64,000 bases of DNA from JAICYJ01 sp035695105. GTDB taxonomy: Bacteria > Actinomycetota > Thermoleophilia > Gaiellales > JAICJC01. Within the stretch, counting starts at the first letter, position 1, and the number at the start of each line of letters is the position of its first letter. Below, piece after piece: positions 1-7,978 of the stretch. The DNA is taken from NCBI GenBank assembly GCA_035695105.1, contig DASSEV010000021.1, positions 47,456 to 111,455 on the forward strand. Direction: 5' to 3'. A program made the translations under genes and the position numbers. The notes beneath the pieces are model-generated. The model saw nothing but the letters and a program-made list of their open reading frames with translations. It did not search any database and was not told the origin of the DNA.

Positions 1-13
1 GTTCGTCTACACT

Positions 14-27
14 CGAACGCATGTTCG
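14..27 (+). promoter_or_regulatory. SOS box (LexA operator) over the LysM gene start
   Basis: The palindrome CGAAC-GCAT-GTTCG matches the Gram-positive/mycobacterial LexA operator (CGAAC, four bases, GTTCG). It begins right after a TACACT -10 hexamer at 8-13 and covers the ATG at 21, which lies seven bases after the -10, so the mRNA is probably leaderless and LexA would sit on the transcription start. GTTCG at 1-5 may be the right half of a second box cut by the window edge. Confidence 0.8.
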
Positions 28-287
28 CATCGATCCCACTTCCCCGACTGACCGCCGCACTGGCCGCCGCGGTCTGTGCCCTGGCTCTGATGCTGGGGTT
101 CGTGTCGCCGTCCACCGGCGCGGCGACGCCCACGAGCTACCGCGTGAAGCCGGGTGACACGCTGTGGTCGATCGCCGCAGCACACGGGTCGGGCGGCGAC
201 GTGCGCGCCGCCGTCTACGCGATCCGCTCCGCAAACCACCTGTCCGGGGCCACGATCGTCCCGGGCCAGACCCTGATGCTGCCATGA
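21..287 (+). CDS. LysM-domain exported protein, probable SOS-induced division inhibitor
   Basis: The 88-residue product has a hydrophobic signal-anchor at about residues 8-34 and a single LysM domain at about 38-87 (SYRVKPGDTLWSIA motif), so it should bind peptidoglycan outside the membrane. Small LysM proteins next to lexA, such as YneA in Bacillus and Rv2719c in mycobacteria, delay division during the SOS response. The operator across the start codon supports the same role here. The lexA gene itself is not in the window; I infer it lies just upstream on the other strand. ATG 21 is chosen because it is seven bases downstream of a -10 hexamer and there is no Shine-Dalgarno sequence. Confidence 0.8.
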   Translation: MFASIPLPRLTAALAAAVCALALMLGFVSPSTGAATPTSYRVKPGDTLWSIAAAHGSGGDVRAAVYAIRSANHLSGATIVPGQTLMLP

Positions 288-478
288 GCACAGCCACCGT
301 GATCTCACTCGATGAGCACCGCGCTCGCCGCTCGGCGGCACCGGCTCCCGGCCGGCCGCCGATGCTGCGGATCGTCCGGCCCGACGACCCACCGTCCGGC
401 CAGGTGTTCACGCTCGAGGTGTTCCTCGCCCGCGCCCGCGCGGTGATGAACGAGCCTCACACAGACCTCGCGTCTTAG
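284..478 (+). CDS. small hypothetical protein coupled to the LysM gene
   Basis: A 64-residue ORF begins at the ATG of an ATGA overlap with the LysM stop codon, so it is probably co-translated and SOS-induced with it. The product is basic in its first third, has no signal peptide or membrane segment, and is rich in Arg, Ala and Pro. I recognise no family. The overlap and shared promoter are the main evidence that it is a gene; a chance ORF in GC-rich DNA remains possible. Confidence 0.5.
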   Translation: MSTATVISLDEHRARRSAAPAPGRPPMLRIVRPDDPPSGQVFTLEVFLARARAVMNEPHTDLAS

Positions 479-536
479 ACTCTGCAGTGGGCCCGGCTTT
501 CAGCCTGGCCCCCTTTGAAACCAGGTGCGTCTCGTT

Positions 537-561
537 GGGGTCAGGCCTCTGGCCTGACCCC
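537..561 (+). repeat. perfect palindrome, GGGGTCAGGCC family
   Basis: Two 11-base arms, GGGGTCAGGCC at 537-547 and its reverse complement at 551-561, flank a TCT loop. The same arms recur after pnp at 36586-36610 and 36713-36737. The copy lies 58 bases past a stop codon, in the 286-base gap before rnz. The gap holds no other recognisable feature except the related element at 624-706 and the rnz promoter. Confidence 0.85.
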
Positions 562-623
562 GTTGTCGGTGTCGCCAGGTGCCCGGATCTCCGTCCGTCA
601 CGGCCTCGCCTGAGAGGGTGCAC

Positions 624-706
624 CGGGTCGGGTCTGCCCCCAGGGGCTGACCAGCCAGGCCGCCACCGAGCGCCTCATGCGGTCCGGCCGGGTCAGCCCC
701 GACCCG
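624..706 (+). repeat. nested inverted-repeat element, GGGTCTG/GGGTCAG family
   Basis: GGTCTGCCCC at 631-640 can fold on GGGGCTGACC at 643-652 with one mismatch. GGGGCTGACC also pairs perfectly with GGTCAGCCCC at 691-700, and CGGGTC at 624-629 pairs with GACCCG at 701-706. The arrangement matches the element at 31889-31976 except that one outer arm is missing, so these are related copies of one dispersed repeat. Confidence 0.7.
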
Positions 707-749
707 CGACGTCTCGGGCAGAGGCTAGAGGCTGGCCCGTTACCCCCGA

Positions 750-755
750 TACCAT
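750..755 (+). promoter_or_regulatory. -10 element of rnz (TACCAT)
   Basis: TACCAT ends nine bases before the rnz ATG at 765 and there is no Shine-Dalgarno sequence between them. This spacing predicts a leaderless or nearly leaderless transcript. No convincing -35 was seen. Confidence 0.4.
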
Positions 756-764
756 GTCTTCACC

Positions 765-1742
765 ATGGATCTCGACGTCCTCTTCCTGGGCACGGCCGGC
801 GCCGTGCCGACCGCGCAGCGGGCCCCGGCCGCGTATCTGGTGCGGCGCGGCGGCGAGCGCATCCTGGTCGACTGCGGCGAGGGCACGCAGCGGCAGATGC
901 TGCGGTCGTCGGCGGGACTGGCGGACATCGACCTGGCCCTCGTCACGCACTTCCATGCCGATCACGTGCTCGGCCTGCCCGGTCTGCTGAAGACGCTCAG
1001 CTTGCGCTCGCGCGAGGCACCGCTAACGATCTGCGGGCCGCCGGGCCTGCGCTCGCTGATGGCCTCGCTCGACCGGGTCATCGGCCGGCTGTCGTTCCCG
1101 CTGACCCTGGCCGAGGTGTCCGCCGGCGATGCGATCGAACGCGACGGCTACCGGATCGAGCCGTACGCCACCGTGCACGGCGTGTCCAGCCTTGGCTACG
1201 CGCTGTGCGAGGACATCCGGCCGGGACGGTTCGACATGGAGGTGGCGTCCGCCCTCGGCGTCCCGTTCGGACCGCTCTGCGGGGCGCTGCAGCGAGGCGA
1301 GACGGTCACGCTCGGTGACGGCACCGTGGTACGCCCGGAGCAGGTGATGGGCCCCGCCCGGCCGGGGCGCAGGATCGTGTTCTCGGGCGACACGCGGCCG
1401 TGCGCCGGCACCCGGGAGGCGGCCGCCGGCGCCGACCTCCTCATCCACGAGGCGACCTTCCTCGACGACGAGCGCCGCCGCGCCCGCGACACGGGGCACA
1501 GCACCGCCGCCGAAGCGGCGCAGCTGGCCGCGGACGCACAGGTCTCGATGCTCGCCCTCACGCATCTCTCCACCCGCTACACCGGCGGCCAGATCCGGCG
1601 CGAGGCGCGCGAGCTGTTCGAGCACACCGTGGTGCCGCGCGACTTCGACTGCATCGAGCTTCCGCTCGCGGAGCGGGGGGAGCCGCGGCACGTGCGCGCG
1701 GACGGCGAGCAGGAGGCACCGGTGCCGGCGCCCGCCGGCTGA
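765..1742 (+). CDS. rnz: ribonuclease Z (tRNA 3' processing endonuclease)
   Basis: The 325-residue product is a metallo-beta-lactamase fold nuclease that cuts tRNA precursors after the discriminator base in the cytoplasm. It begins with the RNase Z-type segment DVLFLGTAGAVPT, carries the zinc motif HFHADH at 62-67, and later has FSGDT and TGHST, all in the usual order for bacterial RNase Z. Its length is close to the 307 residues of the Bacillus enzyme; a short Glu/Pro/Ala-rich tail accounts for the difference. It overlaps the next methyltransferase by one base (TGATG), so the two are probably co-transcribed. Confidence 0.93.
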   Translation: MDLDVLFLGTAGAVPTAQRAPAAYLVRRGGERILVDCGEGTQRQMLRSSAGLADIDLALVTHFHADHVLGLPGLLKTLSLRSREAPLTICGPPGLRSLMASLDRVIGRLSFPLTLAEVSAGDAIERDGYRIEPYATVHGVSSLGYALCEDIRPGRFDMEVASALGVPFGPLCGALQRGETVTLGDGTVVRPEQVMGPARPGRRIVFSGDTRPCAGTREAAAGADLLIHEATFLDDERRRARDTGHSTAAEAAQLAADAQVSMLALTHLSTRYTGGQIRREARELFEHTVVPRDFDCIELPLAERGEPRHVRADGEQEAPVPAPAG

Positions 1743-2488
1743 TGGACTTCGGCCCGCTGGCGGAGCGCTACGACCGGCTGCGTCCTGCCGGGGCCACGTG
1801 GGAGCAGCTGGCCGACGCGACGCTGGACGAGCTGGGAGATGTCCGCAGGCTGCTCGACGTGGGTTGCGGGACGGGCCGCTTCGTCGCGTACGCCGCTGCC
1901 CGAACGGGCGCTCGTGTGTGGGGCGTCGACCCCTCGCCCGAGATGCTCGAGCGGGCACGTGCGCGCGGCGTCCCCGGCGCCGGCTGGAAGCGGGCGTCCG
2001 CCGAGCGGCTGCCCTTTCGGGACGGCTGGTTCGACGGCGTCCACGCCCATCTGGTGCTGCACCTGGTCGACGACCTTGACGGCGCCATGCGGGAGATGGT
2101 GCGAGTCGCCGCCGCGGGAGGGCGAGTCGTCGTCGGCACGTTCCGGCTGGAGCACTTCGACGCGTTTCACCTCAATGCGTACTTCCCGTCCGTCCGGAAG
2201 GTGGACCTGGCACGGTTCCCCGATCCGGAACGGCTCGCCGACATGCTCGCGTCGGCCGGGCTCGAGCAGGTGTCGATCCGCGCAGTCACCCAGCGGCTGT
2301 CACTCACACCGAGGGACGTGCTCGAACGCGTGCGGGGGCGCTACATCTCCACCCTGCACCTGATCCCCTCCGACGAGTACGAGCAGGGGCTCGGGCGCTT
2401 GGAGCACGACCTCGCCGGCCGCGAGCAGCCGGTCGCGGCCGAGCTGCACTGGGCGCTCGTCACGGGGCGGCGCCCAGCGCCTCGGTGA
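1742..2488 (+). CDS. class I SAM-dependent methyltransferase
   Basis: The 248-residue product has the Rossmann methyltransferase core: motif I LLDVGCGTGRF, an acidic VDPSPEM after strand 2, and the ASAERLPFRDGWFDGVHA segment of motif II typical of UbiE/COQ5-like (Methyltransf_11) enzymes. The substrate cannot be read from sequence. The ATG at 1742 shares a base with the rnz stop codon, implying translational coupling. The 3' end overlaps the oppositely oriented glycosylase gene by 29 bases. Confidence 0.8.
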   Translation: MDFGPLAERYDRLRPAGATWEQLADATLDELGDVRRLLDVGCGTGRFVAYAAARTGARVWGVDPSPEMLERARARGVPGAGWKRASAERLPFRDGWFDGVHAHLVLHLVDDLDGAMREMVRVAAAGGRVVVGTFRLEHFDAFHLNAYFPSVRKVDLARFPDPERLADMLASAGLEQVSIRAVTQRLSLTPRDVLERVRGRYISTLHLIPSDEYEQGLGRLEHDLAGREQPVAAELHWALVTGRRPAPR

Positions 2489-3044
2489 TCCCGGCCGCGA
2501 ACGCCGGCCCACCGCCGTTGGCGGGGTGGCGGATGTAGGCGGCGCGGTCGCCGAGCACCCCCTCGGCGATCCGGCCGACGGCGAGCACCAGCCGCGGTCG
2601 CACCAGCTCGATCAGGCGCTCCGCGTAGACGGCGCCGGCGGCCACCTCGGCGACCGTCGGCCGGCGGTTCGAGAGCGGCCTGCCGGGGTGGTGGGGATGG
2701 TGCGGCACGGTGTTCCAGAGGATCACCCGCCGCTCGGCACCGAGCTCGTCGAGGACGCGGTGCACGATCGTGCCCGACGGCTCGCTCCAGCCGTTCGGCC
2801 GGTCGCTGGTCGGGCGGTAGGGTGGGCCCCAGCGGGCGAGGTCGCGCTCGCTGGTGAACGCGATGCCCGACCAGCGCATGCCCTGGTATCCCGCGGCTTC
2901 GCCGAGCGCGACGACGTCGGCTCCGCGCCGCTCCGCCAGGTACGCGCGAAGGTTCGCGAGCCGCACCGCGCCCTCGCCGCCCGCATAGAGATTGAAGGTC
3001 GAGCCGATCGTCGCCGTTCGCAGCGCCTCCAGCAGGTCGTCCAT
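2460..3044 (-). CDS. uracil-DNA glycosylase superfamily protein
   Basis: The 194-residue protein shows a UDG-superfamily arrangement: an active-site-like GEAAGYQGMRWSG loop followed by FTSE at about residues 47-64, the segment NTVPHHPHHPGRPLSNR in the middle, and RHPANGG near the C-terminus, equivalent to the leucine/histidine loop. It should excise uracil or a related damaged base from DNA. The exact UDG family is not certain from motifs alone. It is divergent from the methyltransferase at 3077 across only 32 bases and convergent with the upstream methyltransferase. Confidence 0.75.
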   Translation of the reverse strand: MDDLLEALRTATIGSTFNLYAGGEGAVRLANLRAYLAERRGADVVALGEAAGYQGMRWSGIAFTSERDLARWGPPYRPTSDRPNGWSEPSGTIVHRVLDELGAERRVILWNTVPHHPHHPGRPLSNRRPTVAEVAAGAVYAERLIELVRPRLVLAVGRIAEGVLGDRAAYIRHPANGGGPAFAAGITEALGAAP

Positions 3045-3064
3045 CGGGCGGCAGCGTACTGGTC

Positions 3065-3070
3065 TAACGT
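3065..3070 (+). promoter_or_regulatory. -10 element (TAACGT) for the 3077 methyltransferase
   Basis: TAACGT ends six bases before the GTG start, with no Shine-Dalgarno sequence, so a leaderless transcript is likely. It lies in the 32-base gap between divergent genes. Confidence 0.4.
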
Positions 3071-3076
3071 CCCGGT

Positions 3077-3835
3077 GTGGACGAGCAGCACCTCCGGCGC
3101 GCGCGGTCGTTCGGCGATGTGGCCGAGGCGTACCAGCAGGCACGCCCGACGTATCCGGCGCCGGCCGTCCGATGGCTGCTGGATGTCGCGCCGGGCCGCG
3201 ACGTCCTCGATCTGGCCGCCGGCACGGGCAAGCTGACGCGGGTGATTGCCGAGCAGGGGTGCTCGGTGACGGCCGTCGAGCCGTTGGACGAGATGCGGGC
3301 GCAGCTGGAGCGCGCCTATCCGGGCGTGCGCGCCCTCTCCGGCAGCGCCGAGCACATTCCGCTCGAGGACGACAGCGTCGATGCCGTTCTGGTCGGTCAG
3401 GCGTTCCACTGGTTCGACCCGGAACGGGCGCTCGCGGAGATCGACCGGGTGCTCCGGCCGTGGGGCGTGCTCGGCCTGCTCTGGAACATCCGCGACGACT
3501 CGATCGGCTGGGTGGCCGAGCTATCCAGCTCGCTCGCCGTCGGGCACGACGTCCTGTCACAGGTCGACGGGTCGGACTGGGCGCCGATCGAGGAGCATCC
3601 CCGGTTCGGTCAGGTCGAGCGCCGTGATTTCTCGAACCCCACGCCGTTCGACGCCGCCCGGCTCGTGACGTGGGCGGCGTCCACCAGCCATTTCGCGACG
3701 ATGCCGCCGGACGAGCGCGAGTCGACCCTGCAGCGCGTCCACGAGTTCGCGCTCCGGCATCCGGGGCTGGGAGACGACGACCATTTCACCATGCCGTTCG
3801 TCACCGTGACCGTGCGGGCGCGCGCCCACAGGTAA
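3077..3835 (+). CDS. class I SAM-dependent methyltransferase
   Basis: The 252-residue product contains motif I VLDLAAGTGKLT at about residues 39-50, an acidic VEPLDEM after strand 2, and a post-core HWFDPERALAEIDRVLRPWG stretch typical of Methyltransf_11 proteins annotated as UbiE-like or trans-aconitate-type. The N-terminal RARSFGDVAEAYQQARPTYP is common in this actinobacterial subfamily. The acceptor substrate is unknown. GTG 3077 is chosen because it sits six bases after a -10 hexamer. Confidence 0.8.
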   Translation: MDEQHLRRARSFGDVAEAYQQARPTYPAPAVRWLLDVAPGRDVLDLAAGTGKLTRVIAEQGCSVTAVEPLDEMRAQLERAYPGVRALSGSAEHIPLEDDSVDAVLVGQAFHWFDPERALAEIDRVLRPWGVLGLLWNIRDDSIGWVAELSSSLAVGHDVLSQVDGSDWAPIEEHPRFGQVERRDFSNPTPFDAARLVTWAASTSHFATMPPDERESTLQRVHEFALRHPGLGDDDHFTMPFVTVTVRARAHR

Positions 3836-3869
3836 GGCGATGACGGGCGCCGCCGTCCGCGCCCGCTGA

Positions 3870-3956
3870 TAGGCTGTACACCGGCTCGAGCAGTCAGAGA
3901 GCCGAAACCTTGCACCCCTTTAATCCGCGGCCTGCGAGCCCGGAAAGGAGTTGACG
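3870..3956 (+). promoter_or_regulatory. pyr operon promoter and structured leader
   Basis: An extended -10 (TG-A-TAGGCT) lies at 3867-3875, placing the transcription start near 3882. CGGCTC at 3882-3887 pairs with GAGCCG at 3899-3904; the loop and 3' arm contain AGTCAGAGAG, which resembles the PyrR-binding loop of pyr mRNAs with one base missing. CCTTT at 3917-3921 can pair with AAAGG of the Shine-Dalgarno sequence at 3944-3948, which would hide it. Together these suggest PyrR-dependent translational control, as described in mycobacteria. The folding is my inference. Confidence 0.4.
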
Positions 3957-3998
3957 ATGATCTGCGCCTGCCCACCGACGCTCCCCGACCGCGGGTGA
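3957..3998 (+). CDS. possible 13-residue leader peptide of the pyr operon
   Basis: A strong Shine-Dalgarno sequence, GGAAAGGAG at 3942-3950, sits six bases before ATG 3957. The ORF reads MICACPPTLPDRG and stops in a TGA that overlaps the pyrR GTG (GTGA). The pyrR start has no Shine-Dalgarno sequence of its own, so ribosomes probably reach pyrR by finishing this peptide. It is too short to test by homology. Confidence 0.5.
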   Translation: MICACPPTLPDRG

Positions 3999-4543
3999 GC
4001 GCTTCCGAGACCACCGGGCGCGTGCTGCTCGACGAGGCCGACCTGCAGCGCACGCTGCGCCGGATCGCACACGAGATCGTCGAGAAGCACCCCGACCTCG
4101 ACGACCTCGCGCTGGTCGGGATCCACACGCGTGGCGTCCACCTGGCGGAGCGCCTGGCCGACCTGGTGGAGCAGTTCACCGGGATGCGTGTTCCCACGGG
4201 CGCGCTCGACATCTCCTTCTACCGCGACGACGTCCGCGTCCATCCTCAGCCGGTCGTCCGGGCGACGCGGCTCGACTTCGACCTGGACGGCCGGTCGGTC
4301 GTGCTGGTCGACGACGTGCTGTTCACCGGCCGCACGATCCGCAGCGCGATCGAGGCCCTGTTCGGCTTCGGGCGGCCGCAGCGGGTGCAGCTCGCGGTGC
4401 TCGTCGACCGGGGGCACCGGGAGCTGCCGATCCGCCCCGACTACGTCGGCAAGAACCTGCCCACCGCTCGAGCCGAGCGCGTGAACGTCCAGCTGTCCGA
4501 GGTCGACGATGTCGACCGCATCGTCCTTCTCACCGCCGAATAG
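3995..4543 (+). CDS. pyrR: PyrR, pyr operon regulator and uracil phosphoribosyltransferase
   Basis: The 182-residue protein is a type I phosphoribosyltransferase. The PRPP loop VVLVDDVLFTGRTIRSA lies at about residues 101-117, and the N-terminal segment LDEADLQRTLRRIAHEI is typical of PyrR. The family senses UMP/UTP and binds pyr mRNA, and many members also make UMP from uracil and PRPP. The GTG start overlaps the stop of the leader peptide. It heads an operon in which every gene acts in de novo pyrimidine synthesis, and pyrB follows eight bases later. Confidence 0.95.
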   Translation: MSASETTGRVLLDEADLQRTLRRIAHEIVEKHPDLDDLALVGIHTRGVHLAERLADLVEQFTGMRVPTGALDISFYRDDVRVHPQPVVRATRLDFDLDGRSVVLVDDVLFTGRTIRSAIEALFGFGRPQRVQLAVLVDRGHRELPIRPDYVGKNLPTARAERVNVQLSEVDDVDRIVLLTAE

Positions 4544-4551
4544 GAGCCGTT

Positions 4552-5550
4552 GTGGACACCTACCCGCCAACAGGACTCGCCCAGCGCCGCCACCTGCTCT
4601 CGATCGGCGATCTCGAGCGTGCGGACGTGGAACGCATCCTGGAGACGGCCGCGGGGTTCGAATCGGTCATGCACCGGGACGTCAAGAAGGTGCCGACGCT
4701 GCGTGGCCGCACCGTGATGAACGTCTTCTTCGAGTCGTCGACGCGAACGTCCAGCTCGTTCGAGCTGGCGGCGAAGCGGCTCTCCGCCGACACGGTCAGC
4801 CTCAAGGCCTCCGGATCGAGTGTCGACAAGGGCGAGTCGCTCAAGGACACGATCCTGACTCTGTCCGCGTACGACCCGGACGTGATCGTCATCCGCCACC
4901 CTCAGGCGGGGGCTCCGGCGCTCGTGACCAGGCACACCGACGCTCACGTGGTCAACGCCGGCGACGGGAAGCACCAGCACCCGACGCAGAGCCTGCTCGA
5001 CCTGTACACCATCCGCAAGGCGCTGGGAGCGGTCGAGGGGCTGCAGGTGGCCATCGTCGGGGACGTCCTGCACTCGCGCGTCGCCCGGTCGAACATCCAG
5101 GCGCTGCGGCTGCTCGGCGCCGACGTGCTGCTGGTCGGGCCCCCGGCGCTGATCCCGCGCGACGCGGCCGCCGCGATGGACGTCGCGGTGTCGCACGACA
5201 TCGACGACATCGCCGACGCCGACGTGGTGTACGTGCTGAGAATGCAGCGGGAGCGGATGCTCGAGGGCGCGAACTACGTGCCCTCGCTATCGGAGTACTC
5301 CGCGCTCTGGGGCGTGACTGCCGAGCGCGTCCGCCCGAGCCAGCTGGTGATGCACCCGGGGCCGATCAACCGCGGCGTCGAGATCGCCGCAGAGGTGGCA
5401 GACAGCGCCAGCTCGAGGATCGTCGACCAGGTGCGTGCCGGTCTCGTGACCCGCATGGCCGTCCTCTACGACCTGCTCACGGAGCCGACCACGCACGGTG
5501 GCCAGGCGGCGCTGCGAGCGGTCGAGGCGGCCGGTCAGGAGGTGGCGTGA
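4552..5550 (+). CDS. pyrB: aspartate carbamoyltransferase catalytic chain
   Basis: The 332-residue enzyme joins carbamoyl phosphate and aspartate. The carbamoyl phosphate loop FFESSTRTSSSFE is at about 61-73, SSVDKGES near 90 supplies the mobile-loop Ser and Lys, and HQHPTQSLLDLYTI near 143 is the family signature. The GTG start has a Shine-Dalgarno TAGGAG that overlaps the pyrR stop. No regulatory pyrI follows, so control is probably at the level of expression through PyrR. Confidence 0.96.
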   Translation: MDTYPPTGLAQRRHLLSIGDLERADVERILETAAGFESVMHRDVKKVPTLRGRTVMNVFFESSTRTSSSFELAAKRLSADTVSLKASGSSVDKGESLKDTILTLSAYDPDVIVIRHPQAGAPALVTRHTDAHVVNAGDGKHQHPTQSLLDLYTIRKALGAVEGLQVAIVGDVLHSRVARSNIQALRLLGADVLLVGPPALIPRDAAAAMDVAVSHDIDDIADADVVYVLRMQRERMLEGANYVPSLSEYSALWGVTAERVRPSQLVMHPGPINRGVEIAAEVADSASSRIVDQVRAGLVTRMAVLYDLLTEPTTHGGQAALRAVEAAGQEVA

Positions 5551-6872
5551 TGCAGCTGACCCAGCGTGAATCGCCGCTCGCCGATCTCCTCATCTCCGGG
5601 GCGCGGCTGGTGGACGGCGCGAGCGGGATTGAAGGGCCGCGGCTCGACGTCCGCATCGCATCCGGCGTGATCGCCGAGATCGGGAGCTCGCTCGATCCGG
5701 CGGGGGCCGAAACCGTCGACGCCGACGGCCTGACGATGATGCCCGGACTGGTCGACCCGCACGTGCACCTGCGCACGCCGGGCGACGAGGACGAGGAGGA
5801 CATCGCCTCCGGGACGCGCGCAGCCGCGGCCGGCGGCTTCGTGGCCATCCTGGCGATGCCCAACACGAGCCCCGTGGTCGACTCGGCCGCCGTGCTGAAC
5901 GGGCTGATCACCAGGGCGTCGGAGCAGGCGGTCGTGGCCACCGGGTTCTTCGCCGCCATCACCCGTGGGCTGGAGGGCCGTGAGCTGGTCGACATGGCCG
6001 AGCTCGCCGCCCGCGGAGCCGTCGGGTTCTCGGACGACGGCCGGCCGGTGGAGCGGGCAGGCATGCTGAGGCGGGCGCTGCAGTACAGCAGCGTCACCGG
6101 GCGCAAGCTCTCGCTCCACGAGGAGGATCTGACGCTCACCGCCGGCGCCCAGATGCACGAGGGCGCCGTCTCGGCCGAGCTGGGACTGCACGGCTATCCG
6201 AGCATCGGAGAGAGCGTCATGGTCGGCCGCGACCTGCAGATCGCGCGCTACGAGGGCGCCCCGCTGCATCTCTGCCACATCTCGGCCGCCGAGTCCGTGG
6301 CCGAGATCCGCCGCGCCAAGGAGCTGGGTGTCGACGTGACCGCCGAGGTGTCGCCCCATCACCTCTGCCTGACCGACGAGCTGGTACGGGAGCTCGACCC
6401 GGCGGTGAGCAAGATGAGCCCGCCGCTTCGATCCGACGCCGACCGGGCCGCGCTCGTCGAGGCGCTTGCCGACGGCACGCTCGACTGCATCGGCACCGAC
6501 CATGCGCCGCACCGGGCGCACGAGAAGGAGGTGCCGTTCGAGGCGGCGCCCAACGGGGTGATCGGCCTCGAGACGGCGTTCCCGGCGATCTACACTCACC
6601 TGGTCGAGCCCGGACTGGTGCCGCTCGCGACCGTGCTCGAGCGCATGTCCACGGGGCCGGCGCGGGCGTTCGGCCTGCCGGCGCCGGCGCTCAGGGTCGG
6701 AGAGGTCGCGAACCTGGCGCTCTGGGATCTGGCCGAGCGGTGGCTGGTCGGTCCGCCGTATGCATCCCGGTCACGCAACTGCGCCTTCGCCGGGCGAACG
6801 CTGCAGGGCCGGTGCACGATGACCGTCGCGGGCGGCTCGATGGCGCACCGGATGGCGGAGGTGGCTCGATGA
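5550..6872 (+). CDS. pyrC: dihydroorotase (type I)
   Basis: The 440-residue amidohydrolase cyclises carbamoyl aspartate to dihydroorotate. The zinc motif DPHVHLR is near residue 67 and is followed by GTRAAAAGGF and MPNTSPV. A later histidine ligand is in HLCHIS, and the catalytic Asp is in GTDHAPH near 324. Length and motifs fit the type I enzymes of Gram-positive pyr operons. The ATG overlaps the pyrB stop by one base, and the stop overlaps carA (ATGA). Confidence 0.94.
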   Translation: MQLTQRESPLADLLISGARLVDGASGIEGPRLDVRIASGVIAEIGSSLDPAGAETVDADGLTMMPGLVDPHVHLRTPGDEDEEDIASGTRAAAAGGFVAILAMPNTSPVVDSAAVLNGLITRASEQAVVATGFFAAITRGLEGRELVDMAELAARGAVGFSDDGRPVERAGMLRRALQYSSVTGRKLSLHEEDLTLTAGAQMHEGAVSAELGLHGYPSIGESVMVGRDLQIARYEGAPLHLCHISAAESVAEIRRAKELGVDVTAEVSPHHLCLTDELVRELDPAVSKMSPPLRSDADRAALVEALADGTLDCIGTDHAPHRAHEKEVPFEAAPNGVIGLETAFPAIYTHLVEPGLVPLATVLERMSTGPARAFGLPAPALRVGEVANLALWDLAERWLVGPPYASRSRNCAFAGRTLQGRCTMTVAGGSMAHRMAEVAR

Positions 6873-7978
6873 CCGGGCTGCTGGTGCTCGAGGACGGTAC
6901 CGCGCTCGACGGCGAGGCGTACGGGGCGGTGGGACGCGCCGTCGGGGAGCTGGTCTTCATCACCTCGATGACGGGCTATCAGGAGATCGTCACCGACCCC
7001 TCCTTCGCCGGCCAGGTGGTCACGTTCACCCAGCCGATGATCGGCAACTACGGCGTCGAGACCGACACCTCCGAGTCCGACCGGCCGCAGGCGCGCGCGG
7101 TGGTCGTCCGCGAGGGACGAAACGCCTCTCCGAACGGCCGCGAGGGGTTCTCGGACTGGCTTGCCCGCCACAACGTGGTCGGGATCCAGGGCATCGACAC
7201 CCGCATGCTGACCCGCCGGCTTCGCGACGGAGGGACGGTACGGGCGGCGATCGGGTCCGACGCCGCGTCGGTGGCGGAGCTGCTGGAGCTGATCGAGCGC
7301 GAGCCGCTGATGGCCGGCCAGGCATTGGCAGGGGACGTGTCGTGCCCCGAGCCGGTGACCCTGCCCGCGATCGGGCCGGAGCGGGCCCACGTCGCCGTCC
7401 TCGACTACGGCGTCAAGCGGTCGATCGTGCGCATCCTGCAGGAGCACGGCGCGCGCGTCACCGTGCTGCCGTGGGACGCGACCGCCGAGCAGGTGCTCGA
7501 GACCGACCCGGACGGCGTGCTGCTCGGCAACGGGCCGGGCGACCCCGCGGCGCTGCACGGGCCGATCGCCGAGGTGCGCGAGCTGGTCGGCCAGGTGCCC
7601 GTGTTCGGCATCTGCCTCGGGCACCAGCTGCTCGGGAAGGCGCTCGGCCTCGAGACCTTCAAGCTCCGCTTCGGGCACCGCGGCGCGAACCACCCGGTGC
7701 TGGAGGTCGACTCGGGGCGGGTGTTGGTCACGGCCCAGAACCACGGGTTCGCCGTCCGCGTGCCCGAGGGCGGGGGAGACCTGGAGACGGACTTCGGGCC
7801 GGCGCGGGTGACCCACGTCTCGCTCTATGACGGCACGGTCGAGGGCCTCGCCCTGCGCGACCTGCCGGTCGCCTCGATGCAGTTCCATCCTGAGGCAAGT
7901 CCGGGGCCGCACGATGCGCGGGCGGCCCTGGAGGGGTTCGTCGACAGCCTCGCGGAGGTGACCGTTGCCAAGGCGTGA
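6869..7978 (+). CDS. carA: carbamoyl phosphate synthase small subunit
   Basis: The 369-residue glutaminase subunit releases ammonia from glutamine and passes it to CarB. The N-terminal CarA domain starts LLVLEDGTALDGEAYGA and includes the TSMTGYQEI signature. The class I amidotransferase domain has the nucleophile elbow FGICLGHQLLGKA with the catalytic Cys, and HPEASPGPHD supplies His and Glu. It begins at the ATG of an ATGA overlap with pyrC and runs 14 bases into carB. Confidence 0.96.
   Translation: MTGLLVLEDGTALDGEAYGAVGRAVGELVFITSMTGYQEIVTDPSFAGQVVTFTQPMIGNYGVETDTSESDRPQARAVVVREGRNASPNGREGFSDWLARHNVVGIQGIDTRMLTRRLRDGGTVRAAIGSDAASVAELLELIEREPLMAGQALAGDVSCPEPVTLPAIGPERAHVAVLDYGVKRSIVRILQEHGARVTVLPWDATAEQVLETDPDGVLLGNGPGDPAALHGPIAEVRELVGQVPVFGICLGHQLLGKALGLETFKLRFGHRGANHPVLEVDSGRVLVTAQNHGFAVRVPEGGGDLETDFGPARVTHVSLYDGTVEGLALRDLPVASMQFHPEASPGPHDARAALEGFVDSLAEVTVAKA

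Noticed and set aside
4509..5549. Plus-strand extension of the pyrC frame back through pyrB
   Set aside because: The upstream part is Arg/Gly/Ala low complexity overlapping pyrB; pyrC begins at 5550 where the dihydroorotase sequence starts.
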